Shown piece by piece: positions 1-8,630 of a stretch of 64,000 nucleotides of DNA. Position 1 is the first letter of the stretch. Every line of letters begins with the position of its first letter. The notes under the pieces are model-generated. The model made no database searches. It was not told the origin of the DNA and saw only the letters and a list, made by a program, of their open reading frames with translations. Position numbers and translations under genes: made by a program. Origin of the DNA: Staphylococcus saprophyticus subsp. saprophyticus ATCC 15305 = NCTC 7292 (GTDB lineage: Bacteria; Bacillota; Bacilli; Staphylococcales; Staphylococcaceae); assembly GCF_000010125.1 (NCBI RefSeq), contig NC_007350.1, positions 620,001 to 684,000 on the forward strand, read 5' to 3'.

Positions 1-372
1 TAAACCTGTACCGTATAGATAGACCGTTTCGGCTTGGTTAATTTTATCGGTAATCAGTTCATAATCAATGCGCTCTAAATAAGTGAACGTATTTTCAATT
101 TCTTGTTTAAATCCTTCAATAGAGTCGGAAGGCAGCTGATGTGATTGTTCTGTTTCAAATTTTAAATAAGATTTAAAATCACTGTATCCGTCAAACCCAA
201 GCTTACGTGTAAAACGATGGATCGTCGCATTGGATGCATGGGTACTCGCAGCTAATTCTTGTATTTTCATCGTTTTACATTGATTAATATGTGTATTAAT
301 AAAATGTGCTATATGTAAATCATTTTCGTTTAATTTATTAAAGTTATTATTGACGCGTTCATCTAAAAACAA
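1..372 (-). CDS. RpiR-family regulator, C-terminally truncated by window edge
   Basis: An open frame runs from a TTG at 372 to the left edge of the window with no stop, so only the first 124 codons are present. The start is chosen because a GAGGTGA ribosome site lies about 6 bases upstream. The visible part holds the helix-turn-helix of the RpiR family (MKIQELAAS, then a recognition helix ending IHRFTRKLGF). The beginning of a sugar-isomerase (SIS) domain appears at the edge (VYLYGTG). RpiR proteins sense phosphosugars. The gene is divergent from the adjacent PTS permease, so a role as its local regulator is inferred. The TTG start is unusual but well supported by spacing. Confidence 0.8.
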   Translation of the reverse strand, partial: MFLDERVNNNFNKLNENDLHIAHFINTHINQCKTMKIQELAASTHASNATIHRFTRKLGFDGYSDFKSYLKFETEQSHQLPSDSIEGFKQEIENTFTYLERIDYELITDKINQAETVYLYGTGL

Positions 373-393
373 TGGTAATCACCTCACACTTAA

Positions 394-407
394 TGAAAAT
401 ATTTTCA
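394..407. promoter_or_regulatory. Palindromic operator candidate for the RpiR-type regulator
   Basis: TGAAAATATTTTCA is a perfect 14-base palindrome between the divergent RpiR gene and PTS gene. A second TGAAAATAT half lies just downstream (about 413-421), and TTTTGAAAATTG lies near 548-559. The repeated TGAAAAT element suggests the binding site of the adjacent RpiR regulator. This is inference from symmetry and position only. Confidence 0.5.
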
Positions 408-469
408 ACTTTTGAAAATATAATCTGATTATACAAAATTATTCCAAATGACGTCAAACTATTGTTTTT

Positions 470-484
470 ATGTAAGCGTTTCCT
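470..484 (+). promoter_or_regulatory. cre site (CcpA) upstream of the PTS gene
   Basis: ATGTAAGCGTTTCCT matches the catabolite-responsive element consensus WTGNAANCGNWNNCW at every defined position. It lies about 100 bases before the PTS EIIBC start, so CcpA repression of alpha-glucoside uptake by preferred sugars is likely. Confidence 0.75.
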
Positions 485-586
485 TTAATATTAAGCATAA
501 GCAATGAATACGATTGAATATAATAAAAAAGTATAGATGTTTAAAATTTTGAAAATTGAACTGATAGGAAATGAGGGAACACAGTT

Positions 587-2173
587 ATGAACGCAATTAA
601 AAGGTTTGGTAGTGCAATGATCGTACCTGTATTAATGTTTGCTTTCTTTGGTATTGTACTTGGGTTTGCAACACTATTTAAAAATCCATCAATTATGGGG
701 AGTATTGCAGAAGAAGGAACGAATTGGTTTAAGATTTGGTCTGTGATTGAATCAGGTGGTTGGACGATATTTAATCACATGGAAATCGTCTTTGTAGTAG
801 GTTTACCTTTATCATTAGCTAAGAAAGCACCGGGACACGCTGCCTTAGCTGCCTTAATGGGTTACTTAATGTTTAATACATTTATCAATGCAATACTTAC
901 GCAATGGCCACATACATTTGGCGCAAATTTGGAAAAAGGCGTTGAAAATGTAACAGGCCTTAAAGCGATTGCTGGTATAGAAACGCTCGATACAAACATA
1001 TTAGGCGGTATTATCATCTCCAGTATCATAACTTGGATACATAATCGCTATTACAGTAAACGTCTTCCTGAAATGTTAGGGGTATTCCAAGGATTGACCT
1101 TTGTTGTTACGATTTCATTCTTTGTTATGTTGCCAGTTGCATTAATTACTTGTATTATTTGGCCAACTGTACAAGGAGGCATTTCATCATTACAAGGATT
1201 TATCATAGGTTCAGGTTATATTGGTGTATGGTTGTACCATTTCTTAGAGAGAGTGCTCATTCCAACTGGCCTACATCATTTCATTTATGCACCAATTGAA
1301 GTCGGCCCAGTAGTAGTTAATCACGGTTTGAAAGCCGAATGGTTCGAACATGTCAATGAGTTTGCTAAGAGTACGAAACCATTAAAAGAACAATTTCCTT
1401 ATGGCTTTATGCTACAAGGTAATGGTAAAGTATTTGGTGCTATTGGTATTGCTTTAGCAATGTACTCTACGACACCTAAAGAGAATAAAAAGAAAATTGC
1501 AGCATTACTTATACCAGCAACATTAACTGCAGTCGTTGTAGGTATTACGGAACCATTAGAATTTACATTCTTATTTATTGCACCTTATTTATTTGTATTA
1601 CATGCATTATTAGCTGCTACAATGGATACATTAATGTATGGATTTGGTCTTGTCGGTAATTTTGGCGGGGGACTTTTAGACTTCTTCGCAACAAACTGGA
1701 TTCCTTTAGCACAAAACCATTGGCTAACATACGTATTCCAAATAATTATTGGTCTTGTATTTACAGCAATATATTACTTCTTATTTAGATTTTTAATTTT
1801 AAAATTCAATATTCCACTTCCTGGTCGTAAAAAAGATGAAGAAGATGTGAAATTGTATAGTAAACATGATTATAAAGATAAAAAAGGAGAAACAAAAACA
1901 ACTGCATCTACTGGAAATGAGTATGAAGATAAAGCAATTTATTATTTAGAGGGCTTAGGTGGTAAGGAAAATATTAAAGATGTTACTAATTGTACGACAC
2001 GTTTGAGATTGACTGTTAATGATCCAGAGAAAGTAGAAGATAGTGGGTATTTTACGCATAACCAAATGTCGCATGGATTAGTTAAGAGTGGTAAGAACGT
2101 ACAAGTCGTTGTAGGTATGTCTGTGCCACAAGTAAGAGAGGCTTTTGAAAATATAGTGAATGAATCGCAGTAA
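587..2173 (+). CDS. glvC: PTS EIIBC, alpha-glucoside/maltose type
   Basis: Membrane sugar permease of the phosphotransferase system. It takes up an alpha-glucoside while transferring phosphate from a general EIIA. The N-terminal ~430 residues form the hydrophobic EIIC domain (several membrane spans, including the conserved GITEPLEFTFLF stretch). A charged linker of about 35 residues leads to the EIIB domain, whose phosphorylated cysteine is Cys469 in NCTTRLRL. No EIIA domain is fused, so it must borrow one (probably Crr). Length 528 aa is typical of the GlvC/AglB/MalX group. It is divergent from an RpiR regulator and preceded by a cre site. No phospho-alpha-glucosidase gene follows directly. 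Substrate is inferred from family resemblance and could be glucose or another glucoside. Confidence 0.85.
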   Translation: MNAIKRFGSAMIVPVLMFAFFGIVLGFATLFKNPSIMGSIAEEGTNWFKIWSVIESGGWTIFNHMEIVFVVGLPLSLAKKAPGHAALAALMGYLMFNTFINAILTQWPHTFGANLEKGVENVTGLKAIAGIETLDTNILGGIIISSIITWIHNRYYSKRLPEMLGVFQGLTFVVTISFFVMLPVALITCIIWPTVQGGISSLQGFIIGSGYIGVWLYHFLERVLIPTGLHHFIYAPIEVGPVVVNHGLKAEWFEHVNEFAKSTKPLKEQFPYGFMLQGNGKVFGAIGIALAMYSTTPKENKKKIAALLIPATLTAVVVGITEPLEFTFLFIAPYLFVLHALLAATMDTLMYGFGLVGNFGGGLLDFFATNWIPLAQNHWLTYVFQIIIGLVFTAIYYFLFRFLILKFNIPLPGRKKDEEDVKLYSKHDYKDKKGETKTTASTGNEYEDKAIYYLEGLGGKENIKDVTNCTTRLRLTVNDPEKVEDSGYFTHNQMSHGLVKSGKNVQVVVGMSVPQVREAFENIVNESQ

Positions 2174-2189
2174 AGTATAGTGGATTTTA

Positions 2190-2351
2190 GGGAGTGGGAC
2201 AGAAATCAAATTTTCTAATAGAGATTTCGTGGTCCCACCCCGGCAAGGATGACTAGGATTGAAAATAGCTTGATATAAGCGCATTTTCACTTCAGTCATC
2301 TACTGCCTAAATGAAAAAGGGTCTGAGACATCTATTTTTGTCTCAGACTCT
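2190..2351. repeat. Dispersed modular repeat, full-length copy (two hairpins)
   Basis: This copy has a left hairpin (GGGAGTGGGACA … GGTCCCACCCC), a middle block, and a right hairpin (GTCTGAGACA … TGTCTCAGAC). Parts recur at 8524-8555, 31171-31278, 60188-60254 and 61107-61138. It lies between two convergent genes, so it probably terminates transcription on both strands. Short open frames inside it look like by-products of the repeat. Confidence 0.8.
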
Positions 2352-2434
2352 ACTTAGTTATATTGGAATTAGTTCATGTCAACGCTATTTTAGGAAAAAC
2401 GATATGTCATGCTTATTCCAAATTTATGTGAAGT

Positions 2435-2965
2435 TTATGAAATTCTTACTTTATGCATCAGTCTTGGTTGGTATACTGCTCCGAGTACATCTATATTATG
2501 TGTTGCAACTAAATATATTAATTTTGCAAATATAGAAGGTGAACATGAAACATTTATCTTGTTTCTATTGAAGGTATAAGAGATATAGTCAGTTTGATTG
2601 ATTAAATTCATGATGTCGATGACTTTATCTTTTATAAATGCATCATGTAGACCATCTACGACTAATTCAAAACGTTTCGAGGATAATAATAAGTGATCTA
2701 ATGCTAACAGTTCATCTGAATGTGCACTTTCTAGTATTTGATAGATGGCATAATTATGAAAACTTAAAAAGCTAATCAAATATGGTAGCTGTTGTTTCGG
2801 TAAATTTATCTCTAAAGCATATAAATTATTTTTCTTGAAAATAGTGAATTTAAAAGAATTACAAAAGTGAATTTGTTTTAAAAGTTTTGTTAAGTGCTTT
2901 CTCGTCGCGCGCTTACCAAGACCTTCAATATTTAACACAAACGTTTCAGTTTTATCTAAAAACAT
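2435..2965 (-). CDS. Hypothetical protein, 176 aa
   Basis: Complete frame starting at an ATG preceded by TGGGGGT. I do not recognise the family. The protein is soluble-looking with no signal peptide or clear membrane span. It has a basic N-terminal third (GKRATRKHLTKLLKQ) followed by alternating hydrophobic and charged segments. The strand is otherwise empty here, the ribosome site is good, and codon use resembles the neighbours, so I take it as real. It is convergent with the PTS gene, separated by the repeat at 2190-2351, and no operon partner is evident. Confidence 0.6.
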   Translation of the reverse strand: MFLDKTETFVLNIEGLGKRATRKHLTKLLKQIHFCNSFKFTIFKKNNLYALEINLPKQQLPYLISFLSFHNYAIYQILESAHSDELLALDHLLLSSKRFELVVDGLHDAFIKDKVIDIMNLINQTDYISYTFNRNKINVSCSPSIFAKLIYLVATHNIDVLGAVYQPRLMHKVRIS

Positions 2966-3223
2966 ATTATACCCCCAATATCTATATAAAGTGTTTTATC
3001 GTTATTAATCATAATATTCTATTACACTTAAATTTTTACATATTTATATTTCTATTAGATTGTACCACTCTTTTTTACAGTAAGCACTAGGTCTATAGAA
3101 TGAAGTTGAAAAAAATTTAAACACTAGTATTTAAAAAATTAGAATATTTAGAAAATTCAGTTGTTTGAGGGCTTAAAGTATGATACATTTTTCTTTGTTA
3201 ATACATAGAGGGAAGTGTTTAAG

Positions 3224-4138
3224 ATGTTATCAAAAGTTAGTAGATTTGCCACCAACACATTCTTAGTATGGATGTTAATTGCTGCAATTATTGGATTTAT
3301 TTTTCCAGCACAGTTAGCTACATTGAGCGGATGGGTACCATATTTATTGGGTATTGTGATGTTGGGGATGGGGTTAACAATTGATCCCAAAGACTTTAAA
3401 ATTGTATTTCAGTCGCCACGTTCAGTTATTATTGGCGTCATTTTACAATATACGATTATGCCATTAACGGCATTTTTAATAGCAAAATTATTTCATTTAC
3501 CACCAGAAGTTGCAATTGGTGTTATATTAGTAGGCTGTTGTCCAGGAGGGACATCAAGTAACGTTATGAGTTACTTAGCTAATGCGAATGTTGCGCTATC
3601 AGTTGCCATCACAAGTGTTTCAACTTTACTTGCGCCAATTATGACACCAGCATTAATATATTTATTTGCGCATGAATGGCTACAAGTTTCATTCATGAGT
3701 ATGTTTTGGTCAGTCATTCAAGTTATATTGATACCGATATTGATTGGTTTTATATTACAAAAGGTATTCAAAAATTTTGCGGCCAAATCTGCTACGGCAT
3801 TGCCAATTGTATCTGTAGTTGCTATTTCATTAATTTTAGCATCAGTCGTTGGAGGGAGTAAATCACAGATTCTTGAAACTGGTTTATTAATCTTTGCTGT
3901 TGTTATCTTGCATAATATAGTAGGTTATACACTTGGTTATACGCTAGCACGTATATTTAAACTAGAGAGAGCAGACAAGAAAGCAGTATCTATTGAAGTT
4001 GGAATGCAAAATTCTGGTCTGGCAGTATCGTTAGCGACTGTGCATTTTAGTCCGCTAGCAGCTGTTCCGGGTGCAGTATTTAGTTTAGTACATAATATTA
4101 CAGGACCAATTTTAGCAAAATACTGGAATAAACGTTAA
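3224..4138 (+). CDS. Bile acid:sodium symporter-family transporter
   Basis: Integral membrane protein of 304 aa with about nine to ten hydrophobic segments. It carries family motifs of the BASS/SBF fold: VGCCPGGTSSNVMSYLANANVALS in the middle, and SIEVGMQNSGLAVSLA with HNITGPILAKY near the C-terminus. The family moves organic anions with sodium, and the bacterial substrate here is unknown. I chose ATG 3224 over a GTG at 3215 because the AGAGGGAAG ribosome site ends directly at that GTG but is well spaced from the ATG. It is monocistronic, with a strong terminator just downstream. Confidence 0.85.
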   Translation: MLSKVSRFATNTFLVWMLIAAIIGFIFPAQLATLSGWVPYLLGIVMLGMGLTIDPKDFKIVFQSPRSVIIGVILQYTIMPLTAFLIAKLFHLPPEVAIGVILVGCCPGGTSSNVMSYLANANVALSVAITSVSTLLAPIMTPALIYLFAHEWLQVSFMSMFWSVIQVILIPILIGFILQKVFKNFAAKSATALPIVSVVAISLILASVVGGSKSQILETGLLIFAVVILHNIVGYTLGYTLARIFKLERADKKAVSIEVGMQNSGLAVSLATVHFSPLAAVPGAVFSLVHNITGPILAKYWNKR

Positions 4139-4151
4139 AATCTTAATCAAC

Positions 4152-4210
4152 AGTGGGTACACAAATGACACTACGACTTTAAGTAGTGAATTTAGGTACC
4201 CACTTTTTTT
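4152..4210 (+). terminator. Rho-independent terminator of the BASS-family gene
   Basis: AGTGGGTAC pairs with GTACCCACT across a loop that carries its own small stem, followed by a run of seven T. Confidence 0.85.
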
Positions 4211-4324
4211 GGTGTGAAATTGATAAGATAAAGAAGATTAATTACACTTGAAATTATGATAAGCTATTACTAAATAGAAACGATTAAATTATTGAATTGT
4301 GAAGCAATTATTGGAGGCATATTC

Positions 4325-4969
4325 ATGTATAAAGCAGTGGTATTTGATTTTGATGGTACGATGATTGATACAGAAAAACATCTATTTGAAATCATCAATA
4401 AACATTTAAAACAGCATAAGCAAAATGAAATTAGCTTAGACTATTATCGACAATCGATTGGTGGTGCTGCAACCGCATTACATAATTATTTAGAGGAAGT
4501 ACTTGGTATTGACAATAAAAATAAAATTTATGAAGAGCATCATGAAACAAGTGTGGATTTACCGATTATTGAATCTGTACAAAAGTTAATGGATTATTGT
4601 AAACAACGCCATATACCAATGGCAATCGCAACAAGTAGTTATCGAGAAGATATTCTGCCAACATTTAAAAACTTAGGTTTAGATGCTTATATAGATATTA
4701 TTGTAGGACGTGAGGATGTTGCAGCAATTAAACCGAATCCAGATCCATATTTAACAGCAGTGCAAAAACTAAATTACAATCCTACGAATTGTCTTGCGTT
4801 AGAAGACTCTGTTAATGGTGCCACGGCTGCTGTTACCGCAGGATTAGATGTCATTGTTAATACAAACGAGATGACAGAATTACAAGATTTTAATGAGGTT
4901 GCTTATATAGGAAAAGATTTATCTGCAGAAGAGATTATAAAATTATGTTTTGAAAATAATAGGGGTTAA
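4325..4969 (+). CDS. HAD-superfamily phosphatase, beta-phosphoglucomutase-like
   Basis: Cytosolic HAD subfamily IA hydrolase, 214 aa. Motif I is DFDGTMIDTE at residues 9-18 (nucleophile Asp and acid Asp), motif II is ATSSYRED, motif III is the Lys of IKPNPDPY, and motif IV is ALEDSVNG. The four-helix cap lies between motifs I and II, as in phosphoglycolate phosphatases and phosphoglucomutases. The start at 4325 follows TTGGAGGC. A TTG at 4292 also opens the frame but has no ribosome site. The substrate cannot be told from sequence. A small membrane protein follows 4 bases after the stop, suggesting co-transcription. Confidence 0.85.
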   Translation: MYKAVVFDFDGTMIDTEKHLFEIINKHLKQHKQNEISLDYYRQSIGGAATALHNYLEEVLGIDNKNKIYEEHHETSVDLPIIESVQKLMDYCKQRHIPMAIATSSYREDILPTFKNLGLDAYIDIIVGREDVAAIKPNPDPYLTAVQKLNYNPTNCLALEDSVNGATAAVTAGLDVIVNTNEMTELQDFNEVAYIGKDLSAEEIIKLCFENNRG

Positions 4970-4973
4970 TACT

Positions 4974-5165
4974 ATGAATGGTTATTTGATATTGTTTTTC
5001 TTAGGTGGACCTATCATATTAGCGATTGGTAATTTAGTACTAGGACCTATTTTTAATAAAAAGATACCGTTTCATATTCATTTCCGTTCGTTTATGGTGG
5101 GTACTTTAGTTTATTTATTAGGCGCAGCAGCACTTTATTATTTTGTCTTACAAAATCAATTTTGA
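4974..5165 (+). CDS. Small membrane protein, 63 aa
   Basis: ATG 4974 lies 4 bases after the HAD stop, with AATAGGGGTT as ribosome site. The protein has two hydrophobic helices (about residues 3-24 and 40-58) joined by a polar loop NKKIPFHIHFRSF. No known family is recognised. It ends just before a strong bidirectional hairpin and is probably co-transcribed with the HAD phosphatase. Confidence 0.65.
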   Translation: MNGYLILFFLGGPIILAIGNLVLGPIFNKKIPFHIHFRSFMVGTLVYLLGAAALYYFVLQNQF

Positions 5166-5175
5166 TATTAAAAAA

Positions 5176-5201
5176 GGCTGTCGTGTTAAAACACGGCAGC
5201 C
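5176..5201. terminator. Bidirectional terminator
   Basis: GGCTGTCGTGT and ACACGGCAGCC form a GC-rich stem with a short loop, A-rich on one side and T-rich on the other. It sits between convergent genes. Confidence 0.85.
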
Positions 5202-5212
5202 ATTTTATGTTT

Positions 5213-5398
5213 CTATGATAAAAATTTAAATAGAAGTGTTACGATAACAAGAATAAGTAGAATCGCATCGATTCCCACCATAATGGCAAAACGAGGATTC
5301 TTTTCACCTGTTTCTTTTGATTTTTTAACAGCTTTAAGGTTGGGTATCAAACTTACGATTAACAAAATCATAACAACGACGCCTAAGATAATACTCAT
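5213..5398 (-). CDS. Small membrane protein, 61 aa
   Basis: Two predicted membrane helices (about residues 2-20 and 40-58) flank a basic and acidic loop AVKKSKETGEKNPR. Its start overlaps the stop of the upstream gene in an ATGA arrangement (5395-5398), so translation is probably coupled. Family not recognised. The tight coupling suggests the two small membrane proteins work together or are made in fixed ratio. Confidence 0.65.
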   Translation of the reverse strand: MSIILGVVVMILLIVSLIPNLKAVKKSKETGEKNPRFAIMVGIDAILLILVIVTLLFKFLS

Positions 5399-5754
5399 GA
5401 TTTGTCACCACCATTTTTATTTTTTGCAATAAATTCCCATACATAACCAGCAATAATCCCGAGAATTAAGCCAATGACAATACCTACTTTCAGAGCGGAG
5501 AATATCGCACTAATGAGTATTGCAATAAGTAATGCGATTGGAATGGTTATTCCAAATTTATATTTTCTTTCAGGTGAATTTACTATAGAGAAAAGCACAA
5601 AATATAAAATGCCAAAGACAACGATGACAAGTATACTTTTTAATATGAGTTGCCCAATGGAACTATCGGAACCACTAAAATAATTTAATACGAAAAATAA
5701 CACACCAAAAATGATGGAAATCGTAATTGTACGTTTCAGTAAGTGTTGATTCAT
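5395..5754 (-). CDS. Membrane protein, 119 aa
   Basis: Start at ATG 5754 is set by AAAGGAG about 7 bases upstream; the frame remains open further upstream without a ribosome site. Four hydrophobic segments are visible, ending in a charged tail KNKNGGDKS. No known domain is recognised. It forms a two-gene unit with the overlapping downstream 61-aa protein. Confidence 0.65.
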   Translation of the reverse strand: MNQHLLKRTITISIIFGVLFFVLNYFSGSDSSIGQLILKSILVIVVFGILYFVLFSIVNSPERKYKFGITIPIALLIAILISAIFSALKVGIVIGLILGIIAGYVWEFIAKNKNGGDKS

Positions 5755-5810
5755 ATAAAACTCCTTTGTAATCAAATCTAATAAAGAGTATACCATACAA
5801 TGTATTTAAG

Positions 5811-6656
5811 TTAATGTTTCACTGGTTTAGTTGATACTTTGTGATCATATTGATGGTGATCATTTAAATATGCATAGAATAAACCTATAATTAAACCACC
5901 CCCGATATAATTCCCAATACCTGCACCAATCAGATTGATAACTGCAGGAGTTAAAGCTAATACGTTACTATGATAAATGAGACCGCCTGCGAAAAGGACA
6001 GTATTGTATACGACATGTTCATAACCCATAAATGCAAAAATTGACACACCAAACATCATGACAAACATTTTAGCTAAAATATCATCTATTTGCATCGCAA
6101 TGACTAAAGAAATATTAATGAAGAAATTTGCAAAAATACCTTTAATTAATATCGCTATCAAACTTGAAGATAATGTTTTATGTTCAATGGTTGCCTCTAA
6201 TTGCGTAAACATATCAACTGTCATAACATCAGAGCCTTTTAATATAAGAAAGAAAACTAGGCCACCTAAGGCATTCCCAATAAAGCAAAGCATGAAGATT
6301 TTTAAAACACGAGTTGGACTGATAACGCGATAATATAAACCAACAGTAAAATACATAAAGTTGCTTGTCAGTAGCTCTGAATTTGTAAATAGTATTAAAA
6401 CAAGCGCAAAACTAAATGCGACAGCAGCCACTAAATTGATAACACCTGTGGGAACATGTGTATCAAGAGAAGCTTTAATAAGTAATACAAATACTGTGAT
6501 GACACCTAATATAAATCCAGCCATGATGGCGCGAAGTAAATAACGTTTGAAATAAAAACTTTGAAGTATATCCTTTGTTCTTATTGTATCTACTACATGA
6601 TTTATCCAAGATTTACCGTAAAAGACTTTATCCCATTTAACATTTTTTTCGTTCAC
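5811..6656 (-). CDS. Formate/nitrite transporter (FNT) family channel
   Basis: 281-aa membrane protein with six hydrophobic spans typical of the pentameric FNT channels (FocA, NirC). Visible family signatures are LFTNSELLTSN after span 2 and KGIFANFFINISLVIAM in span 4. The C-terminus is charged and histidine-rich (DHHQYDHK). The channel could pass formate or nitrite. A formate dehydrogenase lies about 12 kb away, which favours formate, but this is inference. Expression probably responds to NADH through the Rex site directly upstream. The gene stands alone on the minus strand. Confidence 0.85.
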   Translation of the reverse strand: MNEKNVKWDKVFYGKSWINHVVDTIRTKDILQSFYFKRYLLRAIMAGFILGVITVFVLLIKASLDTHVPTGVINLVAAVAFSFALVLILFTNSELLTSNFMYFTVGLYYRVISPTRVLKIFMLCFIGNALGGLVFFLILKGSDVMTVDMFTQLEATIEHKTLSSSLIAILIKGIFANFFINISLVIAMQIDDILAKMFVMMFGVSIFAFMGYEHVVYNTVLFAGGLIYHSNVLALTPAVINLIGAGIGNYIGGGLIIGLFYAYLNDHHQYDHKVSTKPVKH

Positions 6657-6709
6657 TTTATTATCCTCACTTTCTTTAATTAAGCATAGTATACTACGAA
6701 GTGATTAAA

Positions 6710-6727
6710 TTGTGAATATTTTCACAA
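6710..6727. promoter_or_regulatory. Rex operator upstream of the FNT channel gene
   Basis: TTGTGAATATTTTCACAA is an exact match to the Rex palindrome TTGTGAA-N4-TTCACAA. It lies about 55 bases before the FNT start, in its promoter region. Rex releases DNA when NADH rises, so the channel should be induced when respiration is limited. Confidence 0.8.
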
Positions 6728-6971
6728 AATATATTTTGATAAGCTATAAAGTATTTAAGTGATGTTTGAATAAAATGAATTTTCCTTATGAGCCTAAATC
6801 ATTGAATATCATGCGCAAAGTACTGATGGATAGTGATATGGTGCTTTCTTTAAAACTTATTTATATAGATGTTTAAAACCTATATTTAAAAAATGTAGGA
6901 TTGAAGTAATAAAATAATAAAAAAAGACTTTGCTTTTTTTTACTAAAATCGCATACAATTAATGACGGAAA
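6728..6971. other. Intergenic stretch between FNT and permease genes
   Basis: No gene is supported in this AT-rich region. An imperfect A-run/T-run hairpin lies near 6917-6941 and may act as a weak terminator or attenuator. Confidence 0.4.
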
Positions 6972-6987
6972 ATGTAAACCCTTACAT
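6972..6987. promoter_or_regulatory. cre-like palindrome before the permease promoter
   Basis: ATGTAAACCCTTACAT is a perfect 6+6 inverted repeat. It fits the cre core TGWAANCGNTNWCA with a single mismatch (C for the central G). It lies just upstream of the permease promoter. Confidence 0.5.
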
Positions 6988-7000
6988 AATTCAAAATAAT

Positions 7001-7030
7001 TGTTTAAATTTTTTGAATTTATAGTATAAT
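7001..7030 (+). promoter_or_regulatory. Sigma-A promoter of the amino-acid permease
   Basis: A perfect -10 TATAAT lies at 7025-7030 with a weak -35 (TGTTTA, 7001-7006) 18 bases upstream. Confidence 0.6.
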
Positions 7031-7085
7031 AGCGACATAATAAGTGAAATGAAATTTACTTATATTTGAAAGAGATGGGGTTTGA

Positions 7086-8477
7086 ATGATGGAAGAAAAT
7101 AATGAATTAAAAAGGGGATTAGGTGCTCGTCAAATGCGTATGATCGCTCTTGGCGGAACAATCGGTGTTGGATTGTTTATGGGGGCAACCAGCACTATAA
7201 AATGGACAGGTCCTTCTGTGATATTCGCATATTTAATTGCAGGTATCTTTTTATTCTTAGTAATGAGAGCAATGGGAGAAATGGTTTACTTACATCCAAC
7301 TTCTGGTTCTTTTGCTAACTTTGCAAGTGATTACATACATCCAGTGGCAGGGTACTTAACAGCTTGGAGTAATATATTCCAATGGGTTGTTGTAGGAATG
7401 AGTGAGGTCATTGCCGTTGGAGAATATATGAACTACTGGTTCCCAGATTTACCACAGTGGATTCCTGGTGTTATTGTGGTTGCACTATTAGCAGGTGCAA
7501 ACCTTGTATCTGTTAAGGCGTTCGGTGAATTTGAATTCTGGTTTGCAATGATTAAAGTTGTAACAATTATATTAATGATTGTTGCTGGCTTTGGATTAAT
7601 TTTCTTTGGACTTGGTAATGGTGGAGAAGCGATCGGCTTATCTAATTTATGGTCACATGGTGGTTTCATGCCTAATGGTTGGATTGGATTCTTCTTTGCG
7701 CTATCAATTGTTATTGGTTCATATCAAGGTGTGGAATTAATTGGTATTACAGCTGGTGAGACGAAAGATCCGCAGAAAAATATTAAAAGTGCGGTTAATG
7801 GTGTTATCTGGCGTATATTAATTTTCTATATTGGTGCAATTTTTGTGATTGTTACTGTTTATCCATGGGATGAATTAGGAAACATAGGTAGTCCTTTTGT
7901 AGCAACATTTGCGAAAGTAGGTATTACCTTTGCAGCTGGTTTAATTAACTTTGTTGTATTGACTGCAGCAATGTCAGGTTGTAACTCAGGTATATTCAGT
8001 GCTAGTCGTATGACATTGAACTTATCTCAAAAAGGCATGTTACCTAAATTCTTTGGTAAAGTTATGAAAAATGGTGTTCCAATTTGGACTGTACTTGCCA
8101 TTGCAATTGGTATTTTAATTGGTGCATTATTAAATGTTATCTTACCTTTATTCATTAAAGGTGCAGACAGTATCTTTGTTTACGTATATAGTGCGTCAAT
8201 CTTACCTGGTATGGTACCGTGGTTTATGATTTTAATTAGTCATTTAAGATTTAGAAAAAATCATCCTGACGAATTAGATGGTCACCCATTCAAGATGCCT
8301 GGTGGTGCTATAACAAACTATATTACGATGGCATTCTTTATAATGGTATTGATTGGTATGTTGTTTAATAAAGAAACCGTCGTTTCAGTTGTAATTGGTA
8401 TTATATTCTTATTATTTATGACATTATTCTTTTTCTTAAAAGGCTACCATAAATTGAGTAAAGACAAACTGATATAA
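7086..8477 (+). CDS. Amino-acid permease, APC superfamily
   Basis: 463-aa membrane protein with twelve predicted spans. The N-terminal signature [20 protein letters not shown] is that of the amino acid transporter (AAT) branch. Further conserved stretches are [17 protein letters not shown] and [13 protein letters not shown]. The family imports amino acids by proton symport. Relatives include D-serine/D-alanine/glycine and threonine permeases, and the substrate cannot be fixed from sequence. Two adjacent ATGs (7086, 7089) follow an AGATGGGG ribosome site and either may start. It is monocistronic, ending at a repeat-type terminator. A cre-like site upstream suggests carbon control. Confidence 0.85.
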   Translation: MMEENNELKRGLGARQMRMIALGGTIGVGLFMGATSTIKWTGPSVIFAYLIAGIFLFLVMRAMGEMVYLHPTSGSFANFASDYIHPVAGYLTAWSNIFQWVVVGMSEVIAVGEYMNYWFPDLPQWIPGVIVVALLAGANLVSVKAFGEFEFWFAMIKVVTIILMIVAGFGLIFFGLGNGGEAIGLSNLWSHGGFMPNGWIGFFFALSIVIGSYQGVELIGITAGETKDPQKNIKSAVNGVIWRILIFYIGAIFVIVTVYPWDELGNIGSPFVATFAKVGITFAAGLINFVVLTAAMSGCNSGIFSASRMTLNLSQKGMLPKFFGKVMKNGVPIWTVLAIAIGILIGALLNVILPLFIKGADSIFVYVYSASILPGMVPWFMILISHLRFRKNHPDELDGHPFKMPGGAITNYITMAFFIMVLIGMLFNKETVVSVVIGIIFLLFMTLFFFLKGYHKLSKDKLI

Positions 8478-8523
8478 GTAAAGTAAATATTAGAAATAGC
8501 TTGAATGCTTATTGAAGTATAAC

Positions 8524-8555
8524 GAGTCTGAGACAAAAATAGATGTCTCAGGCTC
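8524..8555 (+). repeat. Dispersed repeat, hairpin-only copy (terminator)
   Basis: GAGTCTGAGACA pairs with TGTCTCAGGCTC and is followed by a T-rich tract. It is the hairpin module of the repeat at 2190-2351 and serves as the permease terminator. Confidence 0.8.
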
Positions 8556-8630
8556 TGTTTGTTTTTTTATTAAAATAATTTCAACATAAAAGGTTTCATA
8601 TTTATTTAATAAGCTATTTATATTCATAAT

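Noticed and set aside
2078..2299. Minus-strand open frame of 73 codons
   Set aside because: It lies mostly inside the dispersed repeat and overlaps the glvC end. Its codons follow the repeat rather than a protein family.
2311..2535. Plus-strand open frame of 74 codons
   Set aside because: It starts inside the repeat hairpin and runs antisense into the 176-aa gene, with no ribosome site.
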